25,139 bases of DNA from Flavobacteriaceae bacterium (GTDB lineage: Bacteria; Bacteroidota; Bacteroidia; Flavobacteriales; Flavobacteriaceae), in contig DAOUPU010000015.1 of the NCBI GenBank assembly GCA_030625995.1, positions 1 to 25,139 of the forward strand. Direction: 5' to 3'. The notes beneath the pieces were generated by a model. It worked only from the letters and a program-made list of their open reading frames with translations. It was not told the DNA's origin and made no database searches. Both the position numbers and the translations under genes were made by a program. Below are positions 15,493-23,700 of the stretch, piece after piece; the first letter of the stretch is position 1, and every line of letters begins with the position of its first letter.

Positions 15493-16191
15493 ATGAAATT
15501 GAATGTTGTAATAAAAACAATAGTCATATTAATTTTAGTAAGCTTCACTACTACCAGTGAGCCCCCTTTGGATACTCCACCATTACACCAAGATTTTGTT
15601 TATTTAAAGGAATTAATGCCAAATTTAAGATCTGATTTAAGATACTTCGGATCCAATAATTTTGTTGGCCAACGAATAGAGGGCTACAATGCGCCTAAAA
15701 TTATCTTAAGCAAAGAGGCGGCAGAGGCATTACAAAAAGTCCAAGAAGAATTAGAAAGAATAGGTTTTGGATTATTAATATATGATGCGTATCGACCTCA
15801 ACAAGCCGTTGACTTTTTTATTGGCTGGTCTCAAGATGATAGTGACACTCTAATGAAAGAAGAATTTTACCCAAATATAGATAAGAAAGATCTGTTTAAG
15901 GAAGGATATATTTCTAAGCAATCAGGACATAGCAGAGGAAGCACTGTTGATCTGACAATAGTATCCTTAAAAACTCGTCATATTTTGAACATGGGAAGCC
16001 CTTATGATCTATTCGATGAGAAATCTAATATTGACTATCCTCACATTACAAAAAATCAACATGCTCTGCGATTATTATTAAAACGAAGAATGGAAAAACA
16101 TGGATTCAAATCCTATGAAAAAGAATGGTGGCACTTTACTTTGATTAATGAACCTTTTCCAGATACGTATTTTAATTTTCCTATAGAGTAA
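15493..16191 (+). CDS. D-Ala-D-Ala dipeptidase, VanX/DdpX family
   Basis: 232 aa with an N-terminal hydrophobic stretch (about residues 5-18), so probably periplasmic or lipid-facing; there is no lipobox. Zinc peptidase M15D motifs are complete: LLIYDAYRPQQAV with the substrate-contacting Arg101, SGHSRGSTVDLT with zinc ligands His146 and Asp153, MGSPYDLFDEKS, and EWWHF with catalytic Glu211 and zinc ligand His214. It hydrolyses D-Ala-D-Ala, likely from peptidoglycan turnover, so that the D-Ala can be reused. There is no vanH, vanA or two-component gene nearby, and nothing suggests glycopeptide resistance. It is monocistronic behind the 508-bp gap and convergent with htpG. Confidence 0.92.
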   Translation: MKLNVVIKTIVILILVSFTTTSEPPLDTPPLHQDFVYLKELMPNLRSDLRYFGSNNFVGQRIEGYNAPKIILSKEAAEALQKVQEELERIGFGLLIYDAYRPQQAVDFFIGWSQDDSDTLMKEEFYPNIDKKDLFKEGYISKQSGHSRGSTVDLTIVSLKTRHILNMGSPYDLFDEKSNIDYPHITKNQHALRLLLKRRMEKHGFKSYEKEWWHFTLINEPFPDTYFNFPIE

Positions 16192-16208
16192 TGATCTTAC
16201 CATATAAA

Positions 16209-16238
16209 AAAATACCTTGATTTTCATCAAGGTATTTT
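16209..16238. terminator. bidirectional terminator between the dipeptidase gene and htpG
   Basis: AAAATACCTTGA (16209-16220) and TCAAGGTATTTT (16227-16238) form a perfect 12-bp stem with loop TTTTCA. T-runs follow on both strands, the better one (seven T) on the minus strand behind htpG. Confidence 0.85.
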
Positions 16239-16258
16239 CATTTAAAGGTAATCTGAAT

Positions 16259-18166
16259 TTAATTCATCAATTCATAACTTCTTTTAATAAAATCTGTCAA
16301 CTCTTTTCCTTGTAACAAATTTTGAGAAAGTCTGGCCAAATCTAAAGCCTGATTAATATATTCCGACCTTTTCACTTTGGCCTTCAATATTTTTTGCATC
16401 AGATCATTATTAGTGTTTACAACCAAATTATACATTTCTGGAAAATTACCCATACCCATCATACCACCTCCACCAGTTTGCTGCATCTCTTTCATACGTC
16501 TCATAAATTCAGGCTGCGTAATAATGAATGGATTTGAATTTGAGTCCAATGCTTCAAGCTGAACCGTATATTTTTCCTTAGGTACGATTTCCTCAATAAA
16601 AACCTTTAATTTCCCTTGATCATCATCACTAAGTTTGGAAATCTGATTTTCTTCTTTTTGAATTAATTTATCAATGGAATCTGCGTCCACTCGAGCAAAT
16701 TTAATTTTCTCATTTTCCGATTCCAATTTTTGAATCAGATGAGAAACAATTGGCGAATCCAACAACATCACTTCATACCCTTTACTTTCGGCCTCAAGAA
16801 TAAAACTATGCTGTTCGTCAACATTGGTTGCATATAGCACAACGAGGTTACCATCTTTATCTGTCTGAGCTGCAGTTGTTTTTTCCTTTAATTCTTCAAA
16901 AGTAAAATACTTATCATTTACAGTTGGGTATAACGCAAATTTTTGCGCCTTTTCGAAGAATTTTGGTTCTGAAAGCATACCGTACTCAATAACTATCTTA
17001 ATATCATTCCATTTCTTTTCAAATTCTTCTCTGTCATTCTTGTACAAAGAATTCAACTTATCCCCTACTTTCTTAGTGATGTATGATGCTATTTTCTTTA
17101 CAGCTCCATCAGCTTGCAAATAACTTCTGGAAACGTTCAACGGAATATCCGGTGAATCAATAACTCCGCGCAACATTTGTAAAAATTCAGGAACGATACC
17201 TTCCACATTGTCAGTAACAAAAACCTGATTCTGATACAATTGTATTTTGTCTTTTTGTATATCAATATTAGTTGTCAGTTTCGGAAAGTACAGGATCCCT
17301 GTTAAATTGAACGGATAATCCACATTCAAATGAATATGAAATAAGGGTTCTTCAAATTGCATTGGATACAATTCATGATAAAATTCATTATAATCCTCAT
17401 CTTTTAAATCACTTGGTTGTTTTGTCCAAGCCGGATTTGGATTGTTGATGATATCATCAACAGTTATCATTTTTTGATTCTCCGTTGTTTCTTTACCTTC
17501 TTTATCCTTTGTTGTCTTTGGCTTATGCTTAGGATCAGCAATTTCCTTCGTGCCAAATTTTATTGGAATCGGCATGAATTTATTATATTTCAATAATAAT
17601 TCTCTAATTTTTTGATCTTCTAAAAACTCTAAAGAATCTTCATCAACATGAATTATTATTTCGGTACCTCTTTCTTTTTTCTTTGATTTTTTAAGTGTAT
17701 ACTCGGGTGATCCGTCACATATCCAATGTGCTGCATCTTCATTTTCCTTATATGACTTCGTGTGAATCTCAACTTCACGACCCACCATAAAAGCAGAATA
17801 GAATCCTAATCCGAAATGACCGATAATTCCTGAATCATTTTTTTCATCTTTGTATTTCTCTAAAAATTCGTCTGCACTGGAAAAAGCTATATCATTAATA
17901 TACTTCTTAACTTCTTCTTTGGTCATCCCAAGCCCTTCGTCGATGATGTGAATTTTCTTTCCTTTCTTGTCAATCTTAATCTCAATTTTGACGTCATCTA
18001 AATTTCCTTTAAACTCCCCAATTGAGGAAAGATGTTTCAATTTTAAAGTAGCATCCGTTGCATTAGAAATTAATTCTCTTAAAAATATTTCATGATCTGA
18101 GTATAAAAACCTTTTGATCAATGGGAATATATTTTCAACAGCTACATTTATTTTTCCTTTAGCCAT
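16259..18166 (-). CDS. htpG: Hsp90 chaperone HtpG
   Basis: A cytoplasmic ATP-dependent chaperone of 635 aa, usual for the family. The GHKL ATPase domain shows RELISNATDA with the catalytic Glu31, DEGLGMT around 76-82, and the lid motif GHFGLGFYSAFMV (116-128). The middle domain carries NVSRSYLQ with Arg347, equivalent to the ATP-contacting arginine. A charged linker near 205-235 (KPKTTKDKEGKETTENQK) is longer than in E. coli. A Gly/Met-rich loop GGGGMMGMGNF lies at 565-575 in the C-terminal dimerisation domain, which I know from other Bacteroidota HtpG proteins. It is monocistronic and no CIRCE-type repeat is seen. A 10-bp palindrome ATGATATCAT lies 28 nt before the start (18194-18203), of unknown meaning. 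The shared terminator at 16209-16238 ends it. Confidence 0.97.
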   Translation of the reverse strand: MAKGKINVAVENIFPLIKRFLYSDHEIFLRELISNATDATLKLKHLSSIGEFKGNLDDVKIEIKIDKKGKKIHIIDEGLGMTKEEVKKYINDIAFSSADEFLEKYKDEKNDSGIIGHFGLGFYSAFMVGREVEIHTKSYKENEDAAHWICDGSPEYTLKKSKKKERGTEIIIHVDEDSLEFLEDQKIRELLLKYNKFMPIPIKFGTKEIADPKHKPKTTKDKEGKETTENQKMITVDDIINNPNPAWTKQPSDLKDEDYNEFYHELYPMQFEEPLFHIHLNVDYPFNLTGILYFPKLTTNIDIQKDKIQLYQNQVFVTDNVEGIVPEFLQMLRGVIDSPDIPLNVSRSYLQADGAVKKIASYITKKVGDKLNSLYKNDREEFEKKWNDIKIVIEYGMLSEPKFFEKAQKFALYPTVNDKYFTFEELKEKTTAAQTDKDGNLVVLYATNVDEQHSFILEAESKGYEVMLLDSPIVSHLIQKLESENEKIKFARVDADSIDKLIQKEENQISKLSDDDQGKLKVFIEEIVPKEKYTVQLEALDSNSNPFIITQPEFMRRMKEMQQTGGGGMMGMGNFPEMYNLVVNTNNDLMQKILKAKVKRSEYINQALDLARLSQNLLQGKELTDFIKRSYELMN

Positions 18167-18333
18167 AATTATTTTGTTTTTGTTTAAATTATTATGATAT
18201 CATCCTTTCAAAAAAAATACCAAATAAGATAAAATGACAAGTTGACATATAAACCATTACTATTTTAGATCGTAGGCACATTCCAAATAACTAATGTTTA
18301 AATACTATTCTTAGCATAATAAATATATTTAGT

Positions 18334-18341
18334 TAACTTTG
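18334..18341 (+). promoter_or_regulatory. -7 box (TAACTTTG) of the ketoacyl synthase gene
   Basis: This is a perfect TAnnTTTG match 37 nt before ATG 18379. No -33 TTTG is visible at the expected place. Confidence 0.5.
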
Positions 18342-18378
18342 ATTATTAGATCCAATAATAATTAAAGAAGAATAATTA

Positions 18379-19383
18379 ATGTATAATTCAAAAATTACCG
18401 GACTCGGGTTTTATGTTCCTGATAATATCGTGACAAATAGTGATTTAGAGAAGGTTATGGATACCAATGATGAATGGATTCAAGAAAGAACAGGTATAAA
18501 AGAACGTCATTGGATTCCAAAAGGCAGCGATGAAACGACAGCTACAATGGGAGCAGAAGCTGCCAAAATAGCAATCGAAAGGGCAGGATTGACAAACAAT
18601 GATATTGATTTTATAGTATTCGCCACACTCAGCCCTGATTATTACTTCCCGGGATGTGGTGTTCAAATACAAGAGATGCTAGATATGAAAACTATTGGTG
18701 CCATTGATATTAGAAATCAATGTTCCGGCTTCATCTATGCGCTGTCCACTGCAGATCAATTTATTAAAACGGGCATGTACAAAAATATTTTAGTGATTGG
18801 ATCAGAATATCACTCTAATGGATTAGACAAAACCACTCGAGGAAGAGGAGTCTCGGTTATATTTGGCGATGGAGCAGGCGCCTGCATTTTGTCGAGAACA
18901 GAGGATGACAAAAAAGGCATATTATCTTCCCATCTTCATAGTGAAGGTAAATATGCTGAAGAACTAGTGGTAATTTCACCTAGCATAAAGCATTGGGTCC
19001 CTGAAATAATTGACTCTAATGGGAAGGATATCTCCTATTTTCCTTATATGAATGGCACTTTTGTTTTCAAAAATGCCATTGTTCGATTTAGCGAGGTCAT
19101 TAAGGAAGCCTTAACAGCAAATGAATTGGCAGTAACTGATATAGATCTATTTATTCCACATCAGGCAAACTTAAGAATCTCTCAGTTTGTACAACATAAA
19201 CTTAAGTTGAGAGATGATCAAATTTATAATAACATCATGAACTATGGGAATACTACCGCTGCATCTATAATAATAGCCCTTACAGAGGCGTGGGAAATGG
19301 GTAAAATAAAAGACGATGATATTGTGTTATTGGCTGCATTTGGAAGTGGATTTACTTGGGGAAGTGTTATAATTAGATGGTAA
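18379..19383 (+). CDS. beta-ketoacyl-ACP synthase III (FabH-like)
   Basis: 334 aa, a soluble thiolase-fold enzyme condensing an acyl-CoA starter with malonyl-ACP. The Cys-His-Asn triad is intact: Cys115 in RNQCSGFIYAL, His261 in FIPHQANLRI, Asn291 in NYGNTTAAS. The N-terminal motif NDEWIQERTGI is classic for KAS III, and FGDGAGACIL is present too. It stands alone rather than beside plsX, rpmF or fabD. In flavobacteria that often means an additional KAS III paralogue, perhaps with a different starter, rather than the essential FabH. I therefore give no gene symbol. Substrate preference cannot be read here. Its promoter is the TAACTTTG box upstream; the next gene is convergent. Confidence 0.88.
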   Translation: MYNSKITGLGFYVPDNIVTNSDLEKVMDTNDEWIQERTGIKERHWIPKGSDETTATMGAEAAKIAIERAGLTNNDIDFIVFATLSPDYYFPGCGVQIQEMLDMKTIGAIDIRNQCSGFIYALSTADQFIKTGMYKNILVIGSEYHSNGLDKTTRGRGVSVIFGDGAGACILSRTEDDKKGILSSHLHSEGKYAEELVVISPSIKHWVPEIIDSNGKDISYFPYMNGTFVFKNAIVRFSEVIKEALTANELAVTDIDLFIPHQANLRISQFVQHKLKLRDDQIYNNIMNYGNTTAASIIIALTEAWEMGKIKDDDIVLLAAFGSGFTWGSVIIRW

Positions 19384-19415
19384 TCTCGATGAGAATTAAT
19401 TAAATAACAGACCTA

Positions 19416-20126
19416 TTATTCATTTTTTATCTCAGGTTTCAACGCAGGTTGTTCCGTGCTGACTAACTCTCCATCTACATAATTTTCCCATGTACCAACT
19501 CGCATGTCATTTTTAAAGGGCCCTTTCTTGATCAAATCACCTGTTTTTCTACTATAATAAATTGCCATCCCATTTAGTTTTCCTCTTGCATAATTGAAAT
19601 CATTATACAATAGCCCTTTAACGGAATATTTTTTATAATTGCCGTCAATTAAACCATTCTTATAAGACGTTACTTCGGTTAATTCACCGTTAGGATAAAA
19701 TGTTTTATACACACCATTCAACTTCCCACTAGTATAATTCTCTTCACCCATGATGGCTTTACCATCGCTGTGATAGAATAACCATTTTCCTTCCCTTGAT
19801 TTACCTTTCATTAAGCCTTCACTTTCCAATATTCCTGAGGTTGTAAAAAATTGAACATTGGCCAAATCATCATTCTCATGAAATTTTTTTATAATAATAG
19901 GATAGTCTGAACTGGAAGCCGAATAATACTTAAAAGTACCTACTTCCTTTCCATGCTCAAAAGTTCCTACATATCTTATTCTATCATTTGTATAGTGCTT
20001 TTTCCAAATTCCTTGACGCTTTCCATTGGAATCCAGTTGATTCAGCCCTTGCTGTGCATAAAGTGTTTGAAATAAAGAGCCGAATGCTAAAATAATTATT
20101 ACAATAAATTTAAAATGGTTTTTCAT
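19416..20126 (-). CDS. secreted MORN-repeat (YwqK-like) protein
   Basis: 236 aa with a signal peptide (hydrophobic core about 7-20, cleavage near LYA-QQG). The mature part is a series of about seven 20-23-residue repeats of the MORN/YwqK form, with W or Y followed by a turn and G: GIWKKHYTND, GTFKYYSA, GKWLFYHSDG, GVYKTFYPNG, GNYKKYSVKG, GMAIYYSRKTG, GTWENYVDG. These probably build a beta-hairpin solenoid. Annotation systems often call such proteins YwqK-family antitoxins, but there is no toxin partner here and the protein is exported, so that name would mislead. Function is unknown. The gene stands alone, convergent to the ketoacyl synthase gene with 32 bp between the stops, and I see no clear terminator there. 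Confidence 0.85.
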   Translation of the reverse strand: MKNHFKFIVIIILAFGSLFQTLYAQQGLNQLDSNGKRQGIWKKHYTNDRIRYVGTFEHGKEVGTFKYYSASSSDYPIIIKKFHENDDLANVQFFTTSGILESEGLMKGKSREGKWLFYHSDGKAIMGEENYTSGKLNGVYKTFYPNGELTEVTSYKNGLIDGNYKKYSVKGLLYNDFNYARGKLNGMAIYYSRKTGDLIKKGPFKNDMRVGTWENYVDGELVSTEQPALKPEIKNE

Positions 20127-20151
20127 TTGAATAATATGGTATTAAATTAAT

Positions 20152-20180
20152 TAAACCTAAAGGTCCGGCAGGCGGGTTTA
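20152..20180. repeat. GC-rich imperfect hairpin in an AT-rich gap
   Basis: TAAACC (20152-20157) pairs with GGTTTA (20175-20180) around GGTCCGGCAGGC, a patch far richer in GC than its flanks. It resembles the short GC-rich palindromic units scattered between flavobacterial genes, but only one is seen in this window. The gap 20127-20304 otherwise holds only the promoter at 20280. Confidence 0.4.
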
Positions 20181-20279
20181 TTCATGTTCGTTTCATATTT
20201 TTTAAACTGCAAAATAGGATTAATGTTGTATATATTAATTTAAACTAATAAATTTTCGATGTAAAAATAGAAAATTTTA

Positions 20280-20287
20280 TAATTTTG
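20280..20287 (+). promoter_or_regulatory. -7 box (TAATTTTG) of the 44-aa gene and its partner
   Basis: This matches TAnnTTTG 17 nt before ATG 20305, giving a leader of roughly 10 nt. It supports the small reading frame as a real gene start. Confidence 0.5.
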
Positions 20288-20304
20288 ATACAAACTTTAT
20301 TGAT

Positions 20305-20439
20305 ATGCGTGGATCAAATTTTTGGTTTTATACCATAATGGTAATTGTAATTTTACATTTTGTAGTTGGTTTTGCTTATTTAATTTTTAAGCTATCCCCT
20401 AAGAAAGGAGATAAAAAAAATAAAACCAAGAATGAATAA
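20305..20439 (+). CDS. small single-TM membrane protein (44 aa)
   Basis: ATG 20305 to TAA 20439 encodes MRGSNFWFYTIMVIVILHFV, then VGFAYLIFKLSP and a Lys-rich tail KKGDKKNKTKNE. One TM helix spans about residues 7-29, and the basic tail would stay in the cytoplasm by the positive-inside rule. It overlaps the next gene by 8 bp (ATGAATAA), a typical coupling arrangement, and has a -7 box 17 nt upstream, so I take it as real. I do not recognise the family. Confidence 0.7.
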   Translation: MRGSNFWFYTIMVIVILHFVVGFAYLIFKLSPKKGDKKNKTKNE

Positions 20440-20998
20440 ATTAGATCTAATCGTACAAATTAATTCGATACGCAATGCTAAAAGAATTTACAGAGACGAC
20501 GTTGCGAACTTTGTAATTGAAAATTTAGAAACATTTCCATTTTTAGTTGAGCTCACTTTTAGTGACCAAAAAGAAGTTGCGATTAAATCTTCATGGATTT
20601 TAGAATTAGTTTGTCTTCACAATATTAATTTATTAGCCCCCAATATAGATTATTTTACAGAAAACCTTGATAAACCATCTAACGAAAGCATATTACGTCC
20701 TCTAGCTAAAATTTGTTTTCTAATTGCTGAGGCCTACTTTTCCAAAACTGATCATCAAATTAAATCAAAAGTTACAGAACAACATAAAAATAAAATTATC
20801 GAGGTTACTTTTGACTGGTTAATCAATGAGCATAAAGTGGCAAATCAAGCATATGCTATGGATACATTATTTTTATTTGGAAAAGAAAATGACTGGATTC
20901 TAAATGAATTGAAGCTTGTTTTGGAAAAACATATCCAAAGTGGTAGCCCGGGATATCAGGTTAGAGCAAAACGAATACTAAAAAAGTTAAATAATTAA
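20432..20998 (+). CDS. all-helical hypothetical protein upstream of purB
   Basis: 188 aa, soluble, no signal. The sequence is a run of amphipathic helices without beta character (NFVIENLETFPFLVEL, KSSWILELVCLHNINLLAPN, QAYAMDTLFLFGKENDWILN, GYQVRAKRILKKLNN). This suggests a HEAT-like or ARM-like solenoid, and I recall similar unnamed genes beside purB in flavobacteria. The start overlaps the 44-aa membrane protein gene by 8 bp, so the two are likely produced together. The gap to the purB promoter is short. No catalytic motif is visible and function is unknown. Confidence 0.75.
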   Translation: MNKLDLIVQINSIRNAKRIYRDDVANFVIENLETFPFLVELTFSDQKEVAIKSSWILELVCLHNINLLAPNIDYFTENLDKPSNESILRPLAKICFLIAEAYFSKTDHQIKSKVTEQHKNKIIEVTFDWLINEHKVANQAYAMDTLFLFGKENDWILNELKLVLEKHIQSGSPGYQVRAKRILKKLNN

Positions 20999-21030
20999 GA
21001 TATTTAAAGATTCTAATCGTAGAAAAATCT

Positions 21031-21038
21031 TATTTTTG
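21031..21038 (+). promoter_or_regulatory. -7 box (TATTTTTG) of purB
   Basis: This is a perfect TAnnTTTG match 24 nt before ATG 21063. It overlaps the in-frame TTG 21036, which argues against that TTG as the start codon. Confidence 0.5.
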
Positions 21039-21062
21039 CAACTTATTCAAAATGTCAATCTA

Positions 21063-22406
21063 ATGAATTTAACAAGCCTAAATGCAGTCTCACCAATTGA
21101 CGGTCGTTACCGAGGTAAAGTTAATAGTTTAGCCCCTTATTTTTCAGAGGAAGCACTTATTAAATATAGGGTGAAAATTGAAATTGAATATTTCATAGCC
21201 TTGTGTCAAATTCCTTTACCCCAATTAATAAATTTTGACAAATCCTTATATTCTGATTTGAGAAGTATTTATTTTAACTTTTCGTCTGATGATGCATTGA
21301 AAATTAAGGATATTGAAAAAATAACAAATCATGATGTGAAAGCAGTAGAATATTTCGTAAAAGAAAAATTTAATGCATTAAAACTAGACCGTTATAAAGA
21401 ATTCATTCATTTTGGATTAACGTCTCAAGATATTAATAATACAGCGATACCTCTATCTATCAAGGAGGCATATATAAACGTATACATTCCTGATCTTAAC
21501 CTTGTTATTGAGAAATTAGAAGATTTGTCCAAACAATGGGAATCTGTTCCAATGCTAGCGAAAACTCATGGCCAACCTGCTTCGCCCACCAGGTTAGGAA
21601 AAGAAATTATGGTTTTTGTAGAGCGAATTAAACAACAATTCAAGCTAATGGAAAGCATTCCAATGGCCGCTAAATTTGGAGGTGCAACTGGAAATTTTAA
21701 CGCACATAATGTAGCTTATCCAAATATCGATTGGAAAAAATTTGGAACTGATTTTGTTGAAAATACTTTAGGATTAACGCATTCTTACCCAACGACTCAA
21801 ATTGAACATTATGATCATTTAGCAGCATTTTTTGATGGACTTAAACGAATAAATACAATTCTCATAGATTTAGACAGAGATGTATGGCAATATATTTCTA
21901 TGAACTATTTCAAGCAAAAAATTAAAAAAGGCGAAATTGGTTCATCTGCAATGCCCCATAAGGTAAATCCTATTGATTTTGAAAATTCGGAAGGAAATTT
22001 AGGTCTTGCAAATGCAATATTTGAACATCTATCAGCCAAATTACCAATTTCCCGATTACAACGTGATTTAACAGATTCGACGGTTCTTAGAAATGTTGGT
22101 GTACCTTTTGGTCACACATTAATAGGCTTATCATCAACGCTTAAAGGATTAAATAAACTTTTATTGAATGAAGAAGCAATAGCCGAGGACTTAGAGAAAA
22201 ATTGGGCAGTTGCAGCCGAGGCAATTCAAACGATCCTTAGGCGTGAAGCATATCCAAACCCATATGAGGCCCTAAAGGGATTGACCCGGACGAACGAAAA
22301 AATAACTCAGAAATCTATTGCCAATTTTATTGACTCTCTTGAAGTGTCAGAAGAGATTAAGAATGAATTAAAAATGATTACACCCAGTAATTACACGGGA
22401 ATTTGA
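21063..22406 (+). CDS. purB: adenylosuccinate lyase
   Basis: It cleaves SAICAR and adenylosuccinate with release of fumarate, acting twice in purine synthesis in the cytosol. From ATG 21063 it has 447 aa, close to the E. coli enzyme (456). It begins MNLTSLNAVSPIDGRYR, a family-like start. The fumarase/aspartase signature is GSSAMPHKVNPIDFENSEGN, with the catalytic Ser295 at the same number as in E. coli. His169 in KTHGQPASPTRLG is the other catalytic residue, and TSQDINNTA (120-128) binds substrate. An in-frame TTG at 21036 would add nine residues but lies in the -7 box. The helical protein ends 64 bp upstream; a lipoprotein gene follows 52 bp downstream. Confidence 0.97.
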   Translation: MNLTSLNAVSPIDGRYRGKVNSLAPYFSEEALIKYRVKIEIEYFIALCQIPLPQLINFDKSLYSDLRSIYFNFSSDDALKIKDIEKITNHDVKAVEYFVKEKFNALKLDRYKEFIHFGLTSQDINNTAIPLSIKEAYINVYIPDLNLVIEKLEDLSKQWESVPMLAKTHGQPASPTRLGKEIMVFVERIKQQFKLMESIPMAAKFGGATGNFNAHNVAYPNIDWKKFGTDFVENTLGLTHSYPTTQIEHYDHLAAFFDGLKRINTILIDLDRDVWQYISMNYFKQKIKKGEIGSSAMPHKVNPIDFENSEGNLGLANAIFEHLSAKLPISRLQRDLTDSTVLRNVGVPFGHTLIGLSSTLKGLNKLLLNEEAIAEDLEKNWAVAAEAIQTILRREAYPNPYEALKGLTRTNEKITQKSIANFIDSLEVSEEIKNELKMITPSNYTGI

Positions 22407-22458
22407 TGATATAATCAGTTTATTAGTCGAATTTGATAATAACACTATTAATGTCCTT

Positions 22459-22824
22459 ATGTACAAAGCCTATTTTATTTTATTTTTACTATTGATCTCT
22501 TGTAATGAAGTGCCTTCATCTACAACTAATAATTTTAAGGTAGGTAAATACAAAACTATTCTGGAAGATAGTGATATTACTTCCTTTGCAGTAAGAAATG
22601 ATTCTATTCAGATTGAAACTTATGATAATAAAAAAGACACTTTTAAGATTCAGTGGAATAACCAATTTGAATATGTTTTGCTTAAAAAAAATCCGAAATC
22701 GAGATTGGATAGCACTCCCTTTCACGTAAAAATAACTGGAATTAAAAAAGATTCATATAGTTTTAAGGCATTTTATAAGGGTTCTAATTTCAAACAAAAA
22801 GGAAGAGCAATAAAAATTAATTAA
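22459..22824 (+). CDS. small lipoprotein of unknown function
   Basis: 121 aa. The N-terminus MYKAYFILFLLLISCNEV is a short lipoprotein signal with lipobox LLIS-C, so Cys15 would be lipidated and Asn follows it. The mature part is beta-rich and basic (ITSFAVRNDSIQIETYDNKK, FKIQWNNQFEYVLLKK, YSFKAFYKGSNFKQKGRAIK). It could be a small barrel-like fold, but I do not recognise a domain. It lies between purB and the TerC-family gene on the same strand, 30 bp before the latter, and is probably cotranscribed with it. Confidence 0.8.
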   Translation: MYKAYFILFLLLISCNEVPSSTTNNFKVGKYKTILEDSDITSFAVRNDSIQIETYDNKKDTFKIQWNNQFEYVLLKKNPKSRLDSTPFHVKITGIKKDSYSFKAFYKGSNFKQKGRAIKIN

Positions 22825-22854
22825 GAGTTTAACTTCTTATTCAAGAGAAACCTG

Positions 22855-23643
22855 ATGGACATATTTTTACAAGCAGATGCGTGGGTAGCCTTACTCACAC
22901 TAACTTTTTTAGAAATAATACTAGGTATAGATAACATCATCTTTATTTCAATTTCGGCAAGTAAACTACCAAAGAATCAAATCAAAAAAGCAACTAATAT
23001 TGGATTGTTTTTTGCTATGATATTCAGGATATTGCTTTTATTTGGCATCTCCTATTTAATTGCCATGAAGAGTTCATTATTTATGATAGATCTGTCTTGG
23101 ATAAAAGCAAGTGTAACGGGTCAGAGTCTCATTCTTTTAGCTGGAGGTATTTTTTTATTATACAAAAGCACGCATGAAATTCATCAAAAAGTGGAAGGAA
23201 TTAATGAGGATGAATCAGAATCAAAAAACAAGAATAAAAAAATTTCTCTTTCAGGTGTTATATTTCAAATTGTTTTGATTGATATTGTTTTTTCTTTCGA
23301 TTCTGTGTTGACCGCCGTTGGAATGACAAGTGGTATAGATGGTGCTCTAATTATTATGGTCACTGCAGTAATTATTTCTATACTTATTATGATGATATTT
23401 GCTGTTCCCGTTGGTAAATTTGTAAACAAGCATCCAACCATTCAGATGCTTGCTCTCTCCTTTTTAATTTTAATTGGATTTATGCTTGTTACAGAAAGTG
23501 CCCACTTATCTAATGCCGAAATTTTTGGTCAACATGTTGGTGCTATACCAAAAGGATACTTATATTTTGCAATAGCATTTTCTTTAGGGGTTGAGGCTCT
23601 GAATATGAAAGTACGCAAAAGTAAGAAGCAAGAAGTAAGTTAA
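22855..23643 (+). CDS. TerC family integral membrane protein
   Basis: 262 aa with about seven hydrophobic segments. It has both TerC family acidic membrane motifs: LEIILGIDNIIFIS (about 19-32) and DIVFSFDSVLTAVG (about 142-155). Their aspartates are thought to bind metal. The family is linked to Mn2+ export and to loading exported metalloenzymes; tellurite resistance is only a historical name. A charged cytoplasmic loop, EGINEDESESKNKNKK, sits between the two halves. I see no Mn riboswitch-like (yybP-ykoY) structure upstream, because the lipoprotein gene is just 30 bp away. Function as a metal exporter is inferred from the family. Confidence 0.9.
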   Translation: MDIFLQADAWVALLTLTFLEIILGIDNIIFISISASKLPKNQIKKATNIGLFFAMIFRILLLFGISYLIAMKSSLFMIDLSWIKASVTGQSLILLAGGIFLLYKSTHEIHQKVEGINEDESESKNKNKKISLSGVIFQIVLIDIVFSFDSVLTAVGMTSGIDGALIIMVTAVIISILIMMIFAVPVGKFVNKHPTIQMLALSFLILIGFMLVTESAHLSNAEIFGQHVGAIPKGYLYFAIAFSLGVEALNMKVRKSKKQEVS

Positions 23644-23700
23644 GTTATTGATCCTCAATATAAACACCTGCAAAATTTATTAAAAAAATTATTTAAATTG

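Noticed and set aside
15493..16191. Vancomycin resistance determinant
   Set aside because: The VanX fold is present but no vanH/vanA ligase or regulator lies nearby, and a Gram-negative cell would use it for D-Ala-D-Ala turnover.
18194..18203. Palindrome ATGATATCAT upstream of htpG as a heat-shock operator
   Set aside because: Only 10 bp, made largely of A/T, and unlike CIRCE or any operator I can name. It is noted under htpG but not called.
18242..18270. TTGACA followed by an AT-rich stretch, like an E. coli sigma-70 -35 element
   Set aside because: No TATAAT at the right spacing, and the organism's promoters follow the TTTG/TAnnTTTG pattern; the neighbouring gene has TAACTTTG at 18334.
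19416..20126. Toxin-antitoxin role for the MORN/YwqK-like protein
   Set aside because: It has a signal peptide and no adjacent small toxin gene; the name arises only from repeat similarity.
21036..21062. TTG start giving nine extra residues to PurB
   Set aside because: The TTG lies inside TATTTTTG, and the ATG at 21063 gives the family-like N-terminus.
22855..23643. Tellurite resistance operon
   Set aside because: Only a TerC-family protein is present, with no terZ, terA, terB, terD or terE. The family is better linked to manganese export.
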